NCBI GenBank assembly: GCA_964019425.1 | Contig: OZ025781.1 | Location: 1,494,501 to 1,558,500, forward strand | Direction of reading: 5' to 3' | DNA from: Flectonema sp. DT1601 | Taxonomy: Eukaryota; Euglenozoa; Diplonemea; Diplonemida; Diplonemidae | Length of the DNA stretch: 64,000 bases | Shown here: positions 34,059 through 44,683 of the stretch, piece after piece | Position numbering within the stretch: the stretch's first letter is position 1 | How the letters are laid out: each line of letters begins with the position of its first letter | The notes under the pieces: generated by a model | What the model was told of the DNA's origin: nothing | The model's database searches: none | The model's input: only the letters and a program-made list of their open reading frames with translations | Program-made: the position numbers and the translations under genes

Positions 34059-34502
34059 TTACAGCATCAAAACTACTTCAGTTCTGTACCAAACTAGCAT
34101 CGCGCAACTGTTGCGCCTCTCACCAGCTATTCAATTCTGTGTATCAGAACAAGATGGTTAATAAATAATCTCTCAAGGGAGAATGCCGCTTTGATTGTTA
34201 AAACGAATTGCCTTTTCTTTAATTCGTAAAAACTGAAATTCGAGGACTGGTATCAGAAGTGCTATTCCCACAGCACCGCAATCACATTAACGAGCGAACA
34301 GGAGTGCTCTTAGAAGTACTTACAGAATGTTCTGCACTCTTTACTTGAGCTTAGGCAATTTATTTACTTATGTTATATTTGTTTGTGTTATTCTTCTACT
34401 TTGCAGTTAATAAGAAATGGTGAGGATAGTAGGTCTGTCGGTTTGGGATACCCCAATAAAGTAATTGAGTTATTATATTTATGACATCATTACAGGTATT
34501 TA
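34059..34502. other. Spacer
   Basis: No gene or RNA recognised. An acceptor-like ATTACAG ends at 34495, 8 nt before the next ATG, and a donor-like GTAGGT lies near 34429. Confidence 0.6.
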
Positions 34503-35121
34503 ATGAATAATGATGACGAGCGAGACATTCACGAAAGAAGGGAGAACCTGATAGCATACTTGCGAAGGAATGACGTAAGTGACGTTCGGGACTTTGCTGA
34601 TCCAAGGCTGATGATTTCACCGGCGCCTCCAATGACAGAGGAAGTGTTAGCAAAGTTGAATTCCCCTCCTTGTCGACCTGGACTGCAGTCGCCATTAAGA
34701 CGTATGCCAACATCTAGTCCGACGGTGGTACAAACAGTACAAACTGCTCCTATTTATAGTTTGCCACAAGTTCCTTTATTATCACCCAGAGATGATAGCC
34801 GTACGACAATCCTATCTCCACCACAAATACAATTACCTGATATTCCCTTTCCTGGAACGACACCAATAAAGAGGACGCCAGGATTGAGAGCAGCGTTAGT
34901 TATTGGGAGTCTGGTTGTTGCAGTCACGTCAAACGAAACGATTCCAAGAAAACCGACTCCCGCAGAGGAACTAATCTCATCCCTTGCGGGCGAAGTCGCG
35001 GAACTTAAATCGCAACTCGTCGGTCAGCAGCAACAACAACAACAGCAGCAGCAACTGCTGCAGCAGCAGCAACTGCTGCAGCAGCAGCAGCAACAACAAC
35101 AACAACAACAACAGCAGCGGC

Positions 35122-35173
<52 letters not shown>

Positions 35174-37115
35174 GCAACTGCTGCAGCAGCAGCAACAACA
35201 ACAACAGCAGCAGCGGCAACAACAGCAGCTGCAGCAACCACATGACCAACAAAAGAGTTCCATGTTGGGGTGGCTGACATCATTTTTCCATCGCAGCGAT
35301 ACTTCTAACAAACCCCAAGAACACTCTACAGAAATAGTCCCTTTAGTAGATGAGGAACAATCAGTACAATATACGCACAGTCCATCATTACAATATACGC
35401 ACAGTCCATCACATGATGTAATGCATCACGAAATACAAACCATTAGTGTGAAGTCGAGTGAGGGTTCTCCCAAATCCGTTGAGGAAATCAACTCGGAAAT
35501 AGAAATCGTGGATGATGACGACGAGGAAACAGTTGAAATAATAATGCAAAGCCCTTCACTTAGTCCAGTGATTGATAATTTAATCAAAACACCAACAGTT
35601 GTGGTGATACCACCTTCTACTTCATCAGTATGTGACGATGAGATTAGGTCACCTTCTACAACACCAATACGATTCCGACAACAACATGAACTCGATTTAT
35701 TAAGAAAGCAAATTTTACAATTAAATTCTGAAGTCACGAAGCGAGACACAGAAGCCAGACTTCTTCGGAGTACTCTCGCTACGCATTCCATTGAAAAGGA
35801 AAATGAAATTCAAAGTGTTCTTCAAAAACAACTTGACTTGGCAAAAGAAGTAAACACAATGAGAGATGGTATCACTGTAAAACAACAACGAATACCATCT
35901 TTATCGAAATTGAGAATTGAGGAACTAACAAATGAGTCTAAGCCAGTCCCAATCTCTCCCACTACTAAGGGAGATAATAATGATAACAGTGACGTGCATT
36001 CATGGGGTGATGTAAACTCAGTATCACTATCACCTCATCCGTCTGCAGACAAATTAAAACAAAATAGTCCAGAACCACATCACGAACAACTAAACAGTAG
36101 TGTGATTGAACTGTTAAGGCAATCTCCTTATACGGCACCTAAGAATACTCAGAAATTGTATCCAAAAGAATCGAAAAATACTTCATTTTCATCGCAAAAT
36201 CGTTTTCAATGGAGATCAGATGACACAACAGTATCTGATGATGATTTTGGAATATTCTTTTCGAACTATTGCTATGTTTTGTATTTTTATGAGGATCTGA
36301 AAGAAATATTTATTTGGCAAGGTCGACTCTCTTCGGAAACAGATCGAAAACTCACCATGGCAAAGGCACAGGAACTCGACATTGTGAACGATGAGTATCA
36401 CCAACAAAACACAGCCTGGTACATATGCACAGAGGGTACTGAACCACAAAGGCTACTCCGATTGTTAATGGCAAGAGGAAAGCGTCTTATATGTCGCTTT
36501 GCTAAATTATCAGATCCTGGTCAATCTGACATCACGGATATCTGGATGGGTAAGTTAATAAAAGTTGGCAGCACACACGTCAGAATCGCCGAAGTCGAGA
36601 GAAGCAAATTCCACTTAAAATCCAGCAGCGTTTTAATATTACGTTTAGAGTATAAAAATGATGATAAAGTAACTTATATATGGCAGGGAAGGTCTTCCAG
36701 CGTATGGAAGAGAACTGCAGCCTTACAAGAGGCCAAGGGAAGTGTTTTTGTAATGGATGAAGGTGAAGAGAAGTTGGATTTTTTAGACTTACTGAATTCT
36801 GAAATGGTTCGCGACATCAAAGACGTTGATGATCGTCCAGAACACTACTTACCTGAGACGATGCTTGAAAGGACAAGTCACGGATGGAGTCAAGTTCCTC
36901 TTAGTCTTGAATCTCTCCATACCTCATGTGATTACATCATTGTAACACCTGTTAGTAATTATTTTATTCTGTCTCAACACACTGATAAATTACAATGCGT
37001 AACTACCGCATCTAGACACTTACCGAATCCGCTGCCAGCTACGATTCTTCGACATTCACAGCGATTCTACTTAGAGACACATTTGTCTGCACTGTTTACA
37101 GTATCTGGCCCATGA
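34503..37115 (+). CDS. PolyQ protein with C-terminal gelsolin-like repeats
   Basis: Single exon of 870 residues. The N-terminal ~170 residues are Pro/Ser-rich with one hydrophobic patch (LRAALVIGSLVVAV, about 119-132). Residues ~175-245 are nearly pure Gln with Leu-Leu breaks, encoded by mixed CAA and CAG codons (35027-35240). A perfect tandem YTHSPS repeat, a short coiled coil (about 395-450) and Ser-rich linkers follow. From about residue 578 there are at least two gelsolin/villin-like repeats: VLYFYEDLKEIFIWQGRLSS and VLILRLEYKNDDKVTYIWQG, each with the strand-plus-'W-x-G' pattern followed by an Ala/Glu helix. Gelsolin folds bind actin and calcium. An actin-regulating role is likely; the polyQ part may be variable in length. 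Confidence 0.8.
35027..35240 (+). repeat. CAA/CAG trinucleotide repeat tract
   Basis: About 70 Gln codons, mostly CAA with interspersed CAG and a few CTG and CGG interruptions. It lies inside the gelsolin-like gene and keeps its frame. Long open frames of polyLeu, polyVal, polyAsn and polyCys in the other frames are by-products of the repeat. Confidence 0.95.
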
Positions 37116-37474
37116 GTTTAAATTGTACCCTGTTATTCTTTTTTGTTATTTTTTTACTTAGATGAAGTTTACTTTTTTTTCTTCTTTTTCTTCTTCTTGT
37201 TTTTTTTTTTTTTTTTTTTTAATCCAGATTATACAATACTGTATCATGCCAAAGCCATAACAATCCTGACAAGATTGGAGTCTACTTATGTTGGTGTTGC
37301 CTCGTAGCTCTGTAGTTTGCTGTATCAGTAAGCACGCAATGTAAGTGACTTTTTAATCTATTATCAGGGTTGAATTCGAAATTGGAAAAAAAAAAAAAAA
37401 AACATAAAAAACATAAAAAATTACTAATTATCACACCACATAGAAACATTCAAACACACAAACTAATCTAATAA
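37116..37474. other. Spacer
   Basis: T-rich run 37199-37220 and A run 37385-37402; no gene recognised. Confidence 0.6.
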
Positions 37475-37984
37475 ATGAGTCGCTATCCACGAAGTGGTAC
37501 TGGAACTGGTTCACGTCATCGTAAAAAGAGATTTGAGCTCTCTGAAGAACAAAGACAAGAAGTAAGAGAAGCATTCGAACTATTCGACACGGATAAAAAC
37601 GGTTTAATAGATCCTCACGAAATGAAGGTTGCCATGAGAGCATTAGGCTTTGATGTTAAGAAAGACGAAGCAGTAAAACTTATCGACGACAACAGCACTG
37701 ATGGTTCACAACAAATTAATATGCACACATTTACGGAGATTATGACTGAGAAGATTAGTGAAAGAGATCCCAGAGATGAAATACAACGAGCTTTTCAACT
37801 TTTTGACAATGATAACACTGGGAGAATAAGTCTTAAAAACCTTCGACGAGTAGCTAACGATCTAGGCGAGAACATGGCCGACGATGAACTACAGGCGATG
37901 ATAGATGAATTTGATAAAGATCAAGATGGAGAGATAAACGCTGATGAGTTCATCAACATCATGACTAACAACGACGAATTTTAA
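37475..37984 (+). CDS. Centrin
   Basis: Single exon of 169 residues, the usual centrin length. The N-terminus is basic and Gly/Ser/Thr-rich, followed by [20 protein letters not shown], a near-consensus centrin start. EF-hand loops: loop 1 ([12 protein letters not shown], 38-49) intact; loop 2 (from 71) has an insertion-like [10 protein letters not shown] and is probably non-binding; loop 3 (111-122) ends in Asn where Glu is expected, so calcium affinity may be weak; loop 4 ([12 protein letters not shown], 147-158) intact. Centrins act in basal bodies, centrosomes and contractile fibres. This one indicates a flagellated lineage. Confidence 0.94.
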   Translation: MSRYPRSGTGTGSRHRKKRFELSEEQRQEVREAFELFDTDKNGLIDPHEMKVAMRALGFDVKKDEAVKLIDDNSTDGSQQINMHTFTEIMTEKISERDPRDEIQRAFQLFDNDNTGRISLKNLRRVANDLGENMADDELQAMIDEFDKDQDGEINADEFINIMTNNDEF

Positions 37985-38551
37985 TACAGGCAATTCAAAA
38001 CTTCAAAATATAGATCTAGAAAAAAAGATTTTTATAATTTTTTTTCACCCCTCTCATTTTTCCGCTAATCCCCCGTAGTTTATTTTTTATTTTTATTTTA
38101 TTTTTTTTTACTTCTGGTTAGATATCCTTACTTACAGTCCTCTTGTGTTTTTATTAGAAAAATATTCATCCTCCTTTAGCTGAAAGGCATAGTGACTATG
38201 ACACACACGGCTTTGATTGAATTACAGTCCTGCTATTGCCTGACTCAAGTATGGTTACTTTTCTGGTATTTAGATTTACAGCTCTTCAGGATCTTCCGGA
38301 AGGCAGCTTTTCTGAAAGCCCCTCTGGGCATGTGAGTGCTTTTTGCGTTCTGCCTCCTGATTTCCCCGTCCCCCTCGTAATAAAAGGTTAATATTGATGA
38401 CTCGTATTGTTGTTTTTTATTTATTTTTTTTTTTTTAAAAGAAGGTTATTTCATCATGTTTGGGAACTCTGAGTAACTGATAGATGAGTTTTATTTTAAT
38501 GAACGAAAAGTTTAAATTATTTTCATCTATCCAGAAGACGGGGGTGAAGTG
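37985..38551. other. Spacer
   Basis: T-rich with TTTTA repeats near 38081-38109. 38190-38335 is less biased and contains a very short open frame that I do not accept as a gene. An acceptor-like CTATCCAG ends at 38534. Confidence 0.55.
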
Positions 38552-41500
38552 ATGTCACATTCACCCATAACACCAACAAGTAACAACGATGAAAGGTTTG
38601 CTATGGTACCGTATGGGGGGCTTCCAATAGTCGGAGCGAAACCAAAGCTTCCGGGAGGTGGATTAATGGGAAGTGAACATAGTACTTTCGCAGGGGGATT
38701 TCATGAAACTGGAAGTGGAATGGCTCATAGGAAATATCGGATTGGTCTTCCTCCGTCTATTACTGAACCATTGAGTGAGAAGCTGCTCGCTGATGTGGAA
38801 GCCGCTCAGTCAGAATCTGAGAAGCGACAGTTCAAAGAATATCAAAAACTACGCACCACCGTACTCTCACTTCAATCCCAAGTTAGAACTGTTTTGGACC
38901 TGTTCGCTGAGGAACCAGCAGTTGAAGCAACTCACCCTGACATCATCGGGCAGAGAACTGAAGTTAGTATACAACACAAACTCGAAAAGCTTCATGAACT
39001 CGTATCAGAAAGTATGGAGGAAAGCCGCTTAAAAGCAAATCAAGTCGACGTATTGAAAGCTGACAATGATGACTTGCAGCAAGCCACTTCTGACTACCAA
39101 GCTAGAATAAAATACTTAGAAGAACAGAATGACTCTTTAAGACACGAACTTCAACAAACAACGTTGCAGTTGAATGATACGAAATCACAGCATTTGCAAA
39201 CTATTTCGGATTGCACAGCGTTGGCTGATAAAGTTGATCAGCTGACAAGACTTAATGAAATAATTCAAAGAAGACATGAAAGACAACGGCAATCACTACC
39301 TGATAAAGATCATGGATCTCAGATTAGAGAAGGTTCTGCATCAACAGGAGGTCAACCAATTGCAAAGCGTCAGCTTGGTGACATGCATCGACTTCAAGAC
39401 ACAATGAGAAGACATCTTGGTGATACTGGTAACAGTAATGGTCCTCAAGGTAAAGTTGCTCTTGTATTTACAGACATTCAAGGATCTACCTCTTTGTGGG
39501 AAGCTTTAGAAGACAGAATGCACAGCGAACTCGAAAAACACAACAAAGTCATTCGAGCAGAAATCCACGCCTGGAACGGATACGAAGTTAAAACCCAAGG
39601 AGACTCTTTCATGGTTGCGTTCAATGACGTTACTAAAGCAGTTTGCTTCTGTATGCAAGTCCAGCTTCGATTGATGGGATGTAAATGGGATCCTTTACTC
39701 CATGATCTACCTGATGCTAAGAGAAGAACAACAAGAAAGAATGGAAAAGATATATTCATATGGAATGGTCTTAGAGTTAGAATGGGATTACATGTTGGAT
39801 CTCCAATCTGTCAAATCGACGTAACAAGTGGTAGAATGGATTACTTTGGTCCAGTAGTTAATCAAAGTGCTAGAGTTCAAGGGATAGCTCTCGGGGGAAT
39901 GGTTTCACTCACTCAGGAGGTAAAAGCTGCGATTGATTTTTCACAAATTCCGAAAACGTTAACTCCCCGATTTGAAGATATCGGAGTGTTCTCTCTTAAG
40001 GGGATTTCAGAACCAATTCCCCTTCAACAAATACTACCTGAGGTCTTGTCTCCGAGACTTGAGGACTTCGCTCCTCTCAAAACTAAAGACAAAGATGAAG
40101 ACACTAGCAATGCACCTGTTGGACAGGTTTGTATTGTCTTCCTCCGAATTGACTCTGCTCAGCTGATACAAGATTACTCTGAGGAAATCTGGCTTTCAGT
40201 TCTTCACATCTTTCAGAACGAAGTCAGGCTCACATCAGAAGTCGTTGGTGGTTACATAAGCAACGTAGACAAGGATCGTACCACTGTAGCATTCCAACAC
40301 ACTGGAGTAGCATTTAGGTGGGCTATGGAGTTACAAGAATCGTTAATGAATCTACCTTGGAACCCTCAACTTCATGATATTCAATGTTGTAAAACAGTTA
40401 ATTATGGAAACCAAGATGTTATAAAAGGACCACGTGTCCAGGTTGGAATGCACGTCTGTACATGTGAACACTACTACGATCCCGTAACGAAGAATATGAA
40501 CTATGTTGGACCTTCTCTGGCAGTCGCTGCTGCTCTTTCTTTGGAAGCGAGAGGAGCAGAAACAGTAGTATCGGATGCCGTGTACGAGGAGGTATCTGCA
40601 ACATCAAAGGATATATTTGTATTAGCGAAGAAAGATGTTGTTGTTGACAACGAGTCTCCTTTTGATGCATATTTCTGCTTTCCAAAATCCTTACACGGTC
40701 GTGCTACATACTTAACAGGTGTTGATATCTCAAACGAGCGTACACCTGACGAAGTATTACTTCATAAAGTAACTGATGCTCCTTTTGGAAGAGTTTGTAT
40801 TGCTTTTACTGATGTTCAGAACTCAACAGTACTTTGGGAACAAAACGAATTAGCAATGGCGGAAGCAGTTAAAATGCATCACAGCGCCATGCGTGCTGGA
40901 ATTCAAAGATTTAAAGGATACGAAGTTAAGACAGAAGGAGACGCATTTATGGTTGCTTTCAGAGAGACAAAAGATGCTATGAGATGGTGTTTGTTTATGC
41001 AAGAGAGTCTCTTGACTCTCGATTATAGTGCAGACTTTTTAACACTTCCTGATGCCAAACCAATGCCTAAAGGAAGACCACTTTGGAGAGGGCTACGAGT
41101 CCGTATGGGGTTCCACGTTGGTAGACCTCACTGTGAAATAGATCCTGTGACTTCAAGAATGGATTACTACGGTAAGATGGTAAACAAAGCAGCTCGTGTA
41201 TCCGGAACTGCTCAGGGAGGTCAAATCGTAATGTCTGATGAAGCGTTCCAAGACATCAGTAGCTCTTTATTAGAATTAGGTCAGCCAACAATAACAGATG
41301 GTGGCTCTGTTCAATTAAAGGGAATCGCCTTGGCAGCAAAAATTCATTTCGCAGTTCCAAAGCGGTTGCGTGCGAGGACGTTTAAGGAAAGCCAACTTGC
41401 GGTGTCAACAGCGAAACCGACGATGTTGGAAAAAATGACTCATGAGTTGGAAACAAAAGACACTCAAGGTACGAAGTTAGTCAGAGCCCCAACTGGAACA

Positions 41501-43975
41501 GTTGCGATATCTTTCACAGATATTCAAAATAGTACAGTCCTTTGGGAGAATTGCAAAGAAATGAAACAAGTTGTGCAACTCCACCACAAACTCATGCGAG
41601 ACGGTATTCGCGAGTACAACGGTTACGAAGTAAAAACCGAAGGAGATGCTTTCATGGTAGCATTTCATTCAACACAAGATGGGATTGCCTGGTGTTTACA
41701 TATGCAAGTATTACTTTTAAAGGCAAAGTGGATGCCGTCTCTCCTCGAAATGAACGATGCTAAACCTGAAAAATCACCCGCTTCTCAAACCCAGATTTGG
41801 TGTGGCCCGAGAGTCAGAATGGGACTCCACGTTGGAGGAGAACCTGAGCTGGGTTGCGAAACAGATATTTGCACAGGTCGTATGGACTACTACGGAAAGA
41901 TGGTTAACAAAGCAGCTCGTGTCTCAGGTCTCGGAAAGGGAGGAGAAATTGTCATTTCTCAAGATTGCTACACAGACCTAATGAAGTTACCGGAAGCAGA
42001 ACGCAAAAAGATTGGAAAAGTCGGATACGAATCAGTCTGTTTAGGAGAGAAACAACTAAAGGGAATTGATAAAGCTGTCTTAGTTCATTCATTAGTACCA
42101 ACTGGTCTTTCAGAAAGACGTAAAACATGGAAATCAATGGATGCTCAGAAAGCTGTTGCCCAACCAACAGAACCACCTGATTGGTGGGAAGAATACGAAA
42201 AAGAAAGACTTCGACACGAAATGGAACAGAAGAGTGCTCCTACTGGGATGTGCACATTTGTGTTTACAGACGTACAAGGGTCAACAAAACTTTGGGATTC
42301 ATGTAGTAAGTCTATGGCTGATGCTGTTAGAATACACCACGAACTAATGCGTACTTGGATAAAGAAGATGAGTGGATACGAAGTTAAAACAGAAGGTGAT
42401 GCCTTCATGGTGACATTTCACAATGCTACTGACGCAGTGAAATGGTGCATTGCAACACAATTAGAATTAGCAAGAGCTGCATGGCCAGCAGAGATCACTG
42501 CACAAGACTTATGCAAAACGGAATACGATGAAGATGATCAGGTGATTTGGAATGGATTAAGAGTTAGAATGGGAATACATTGCGGTGAAGTTGATCACGT
42601 CGTTGATGAAACAACAAAACGAATTGACTACTACGGCCCAACAGTAAACTTTGCTGCTCGTGTAGGAGGACTTGGTATCGGTGGTGAAATAGTGTGCTCT
42701 AGTGAAGTATTAGAAGCAATCCCAAAGATGACAACAGCTGGTAATCCAATAGTTCAATATTTAGGTCCTCGTCAGTTAAAAGGAATCTCTCAAGAAGCAT
42801 ACATTTATCGAATTATACCAACAGATTTAACTGGTAGAGAATACCCTGCTCTACCACCACCTGCTCCACCGTCATCAGGTGGTAAAGATGCAAAGAGAAA
42901 AATCAGCAGATCTGGTTCTGTTGCTGCGAGTGAACTCAGCAACCAAGATGATGATTATGAAAATGATAATCAGCGAAGGACGTCAAAAACTGCTGGTCAC
43001 ACCAGCATGAAAAACATAAAGAAAGCAATGGACAAAATACGTGATGAGCGAGACAAAATAAAAGACGAACGAAACACTCTCAGAGGGGAACTCACTAAAA
43101 TAAGAGATGAAAAGAACCATGCTGAACAAGAACGTAGTTTTGAAGTCTGGAGACTACATCGACATGTTAGAGAATACATGAAATTAATTAAAAGATATGT
43201 CGAATGTTCTTTAGATAGGACGAAAGGTGTTTTCTCACAAACTGATATGATGCATGAATGGATTAGAACTCACAGGCAGATCATGAGTGAGGAATCTCCA
43301 GTCGAAACCTTCAGACCAGACCACCGAAAACGAGAAGAAAAGAAAGTTCGCGCTGACGTAGAACTTAAAACCCAACTAGGGCTTGCTATTGAAACCGAAC
43401 GAGAAGAAGGTGCCCACGTCGAGTTGGACCAACGCAATGGCCAATGGACCATTGCCACCAGCAAACTCAGTAGATCAGTTGTGGGTCACTTGAGTAAGCA
43501 ATTTGTTTATTTAGCAAAATACTTTGAGGGTGTTAAGAAGAAGGGAAAGAAGAGATCTGAACAACAAGACGCACCTTACCAAACTGAAGACAGTGCTGCA
43601 GGAAGGAGGTCTAGAATTATGGCGAGATCAAGTTTACCTCCACAACCTCCTCCACAACATCAAAAGAGAAGGAGGAATGGAAGGAATGACTCTGATAATA
43701 AAGAGGAAAACACTGCTGCAGCGGCAGCTGCCGCAGCAGCGCAAGCTTCACCTGCACAAAGTACTCCTCCAAGTACTCAGGCAACACTTCCTTCTCCTGC
43801 TCCAGCAGATCCAGTGAGTGCAGTTCTTGGTGACACGGATTACTTTATGGATACTCGTCGTAAATCAGTTAGTGTCCCTCGCCATCCAAATAGCGCAGGT
43901 AAGGCTGCTCGTCGTTTTAATAGAAGTTCTCGAAAATCAGTTGCCTCTATCAACCAGCCTTCCCTTGGATTGTGA
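38552..43975 (+). CDS. Giant soluble protein with five tandem class III nucleotide cyclase domains
   Basis: Single exon of 1807 residues; the frame opens with GTG at 38549, so I take the ATG at 38552. Residues 85-240 are coiled coil. Cyclase domains start near residues 299, 520, 745, 981 and 1231. Domains 1, 3, 4 and 5 have the metal-binding Asp pair (FTDIQGST or FTDVQNST, and KTEGDAFMVAF), the purine-selecting Lys (VKTEGD) and Asp (DYYG or DYFG), and the transition-state Asn/Arg (VNKAAR, VNQSAR, VNFAAR), so they look like active adenylate cyclases. Domain 2 has LRIDSAQ in place of FTD and lacks the Lys and Asn/Arg, so it is probably dead. A second coiled coil lies near 1485-1535. The Ala/Pro/Ser tail has an Ala-rich run. 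No membrane helix is seen. The FTDIQGSTSLWE style is shared with fungal Cyr1 and kinetoplastid cyclases. Confidence 0.93.
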   Translation: MSHSPITPTSNNDERFAMVPYGGLPIVGAKPKLPGGGLMGSEHSTFAGGFHETGSGMAHRKYRIGLPPSITEPLSEKLLADVEAAQSESEKRQFKEYQKLRTTVLSLQSQVRTVLDLFAEEPAVEATHPDIIGQRTEVSIQHKLEKLHELVSESMEESRLKANQVDVLKADNDDLQQATSDYQARIKYLEEQNDSLRHELQQTTLQLNDTKSQHLQTISDCTALADKVDQLTRLNEIIQRRHERQRQSLPDKDHGSQIREGSASTGGQPIAKRQLGDMHRLQDTMRRHLGDTGNSNGPQGKVALVFTDIQGSTSLWEALEDRMHSELEKHNKVIRAEIHAWNGYEVKTQGDSFMVAFNDVTKAVCFCMQVQLRLMGCKWDPLLHDLPDAKRRTTRKNGKDIFIWNGLRVRMGLHVGSPICQIDVTSGRMDYFGPVVNQSARVQGIALGGMVSLTQEVKAAIDFSQIPKTLTPRFEDIGVFSLKGISEPIPLQQILPEVLSPRLEDFAPLKTKDKDEDTSNAPVGQVCIVFLRIDSAQLIQDYSEEIWLSVLHIFQNEVRLTSEVVGGYISNVDKDRTTVAFQHTGVAFRWAMELQESLMNLPWNPQLHDIQCCKTVNYGNQDVIKGPRVQVGMHVCTCEHYYDPVTKNMNYVGPSLAVAAALSLEARGAETVVSDAVYEEVSATSKDIFVLAKKDVVVDNESPFDAYFCFPKSLHGRATYLTGVDISNERTPDEVLLHKVTDAPFGRVCIAFTDVQNSTVLWEQNELAMAEAVKMHHSAMRAGIQRFKGYEVKTEGDAFMVAFRETKDAMRWCLFMQESLLTLDYSADFLTLPDAKPMPKGRPLWRGLRVRMGFHVGRPHCEIDPVTSRMDYYGKMVNKAARVSGTAQGGQIVMSDEAFQDISSSLLELGQPTITDGGSVQLKGIALAAKIHFAVPKRLRARTFKESQLAVSTAKPTMLEKMTHELETKDTQGTKLVRAPTGTVAISFTDIQNSTVLWENCKEMKQVVQLHHKLMRDGIREYNGYEVKTEGDAFMVAFHSTQDGIAWCLHMQVLLLKAKWMPSLLEMNDAKPEKSPASQTQIWCGPRVRMGLHVGGEPELGCETDICTGRMDYYGKMVNKAARVSGLGKGGEIVISQDCYTDLMKLPEAERKKIGKVGYESVCLGEKQLKGIDKAVLVHSLVPTGLSERRKTWKSMDAQKAVAQPTEPPDWWEEYEKERLRHEMEQKSAPTGMCTFVFTDVQGSTKLWDSCSKSMADAVRIHHELMRTWIKKMSGYEVKTEGDAFMVTFHNATDAVKWCIATQLELARAAWPAEITAQDLCKTEYDEDDQVIWNGLRVRMGIHCGEVDHVVDETTKRIDYYGPTVNFAARVGGLGIGGEIVCSSEVLEAIPKMTTAGNPIVQYLGPRQLKGISQEAYIYRIIPTDLTGREYPALPPPAPPSSGGKDAKRKISRSGSVAASELSNQDDDYENDNQRRTSKTAGHTSMKNIKKAMDKIRDERDKIKDERNTLRGELTKIRDEKNHAEQERSFEVWRLHRHVREYMKLIKRYVECSLDRTKGVFSQTDMMHEWIRTHRQIMSEESPVETFRPDHRKREEKKVRADVELKTQLGLAIETEREEGAHVELDQRNGQWTIATSKLSRSVVGHLSKQFVYLAKYFEGVKKKGKKRSEQQDAPYQTEDSAAGRRSRIMARSSLPPQPPPQHQKRRRNGRNDSDNKEENTAAAAAAAAAQASPAQSTPPSTQATLPSPAPADPVSAVLGDTDYFMDTRRKSVSVPRHPNSAGKAARRFNRSSRKSVASINQPSLGL

Positions 43976-44300
43976 GACTACTATCTCTGTATACTTTTGA
44001 GGCGCGCGTTTTACACAAGCGTCTCTTTCCAATGAATCTATTCTTTTCCCCTGCCAGTTGCGTATTTCGTTTATTTCTTTCAACTTCATCTCTCTTAGCG
44101 GAATAGTTCTTGAGAACTCCCTGAGTGTTTTCTTTATTTTTACTCAAGGTCTCATCAACGAAAAGGAATCGGCTACAATGTGTTTGTTATTTCGTATGGG
44201 ATAACGTCACACCATGGCAATATAAGGTGGCAGGCTTTAATCTGAGAACCTTTTCGGTGAACCATTTATTGGAAAAAGATTTTAGGTAAAGTACACTTGT

Positions 44301-44420
44301 ATGGTGAACTATGCCTGGATAGGATGAAACCGGGGGAAACTCTGGTGGGGGTCCGTTGCCTTAGTACAAATATTATTACCATCTGTCGGATCTGTGAGGG
44401 ATGGTTGATTAGCTAATATT
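44301..44420 (+). rRNA. Isolated fragment of large-subunit rRNA (domain II), probably non-functional
   Basis: The core GGTGAACTATGCCTGGATAG (from 44303) and the following GAAAC / GGAAACTCTGGTGG / GGTCCG match the highly conserved eukaryotic 28S segment that reads GGTGAACTATGCC, then GAAGCCAGAGGAAACTCTGG, then TGGAGGTCCG. Similarity fades through 44360-44420 (GTACAAAT, GTCGG, GATTAGCTAAT resembling the next 28S blocks). Flanks show no further rRNA. It matches the cytosolic type better than the mitochondrial type. A scattered pseudogene piece is most likely; a stable rRNA-derived small RNA cannot be excluded. Confidence 0.75.
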
Positions 44421-44503
44421 TCAATTTCAATTTTTTTTTTTTTTTTTTTTGTTTTTTTTGCAACTGTATGCGAAGTTCTTATTTTTAATAATAAAAAAAA
44501 AAA

Positions 44504-44683
44504 AACGAAGAAGGAGATTACGAGATTCTGTCAAACTCACTCACAGAATTAGCTCTTCCAATTCATGTGACTCTCGCTGAAATAGCGAAGTGTTCCGTTA
44601 TGACGTTAGTTAGTAGTGGTAGTTATGATCTGGTGACACCAGTCGCAACAGATGACTATGGTATCTTACTATTAGCAAATTAA
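44504..44683 (+). CDS. Orphan coding-like segment, possible terminal exon
   Basis: From a 13-nt A run, one frame reads EEGDYEILSNSLTELALPIH and continues to a TAA at 44681-44683, with balanced codon use unlike the neighbouring spacer. There is no upstream Met before a stop at 44492, so it would have to be a last exon or a broken gene. No matching donor or earlier exon was found. It starts 84 bp after the rRNA fragment. Family unknown. Confidence 0.25.
   Translation, partial: NEEGDYEILSNSLTELALPIHVTLAEIAKCSVMTLVSSGSYDLVTPVATDDYGILLLAN

Noticed and set aside
34977-35311. PolyLeu, polyVal, polyAsn and polyCys frames on both strands
   Set aside because: They are shadow readings of the CAA/CAG tract inside the gelsolin-like gene.
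38190-38335. Micro-frame starting MTHTALIELQ with a possible intron
   Set aside because: The implied intron would be only 33 nt, half the size of the others, and no upstream acceptor pattern supports it.
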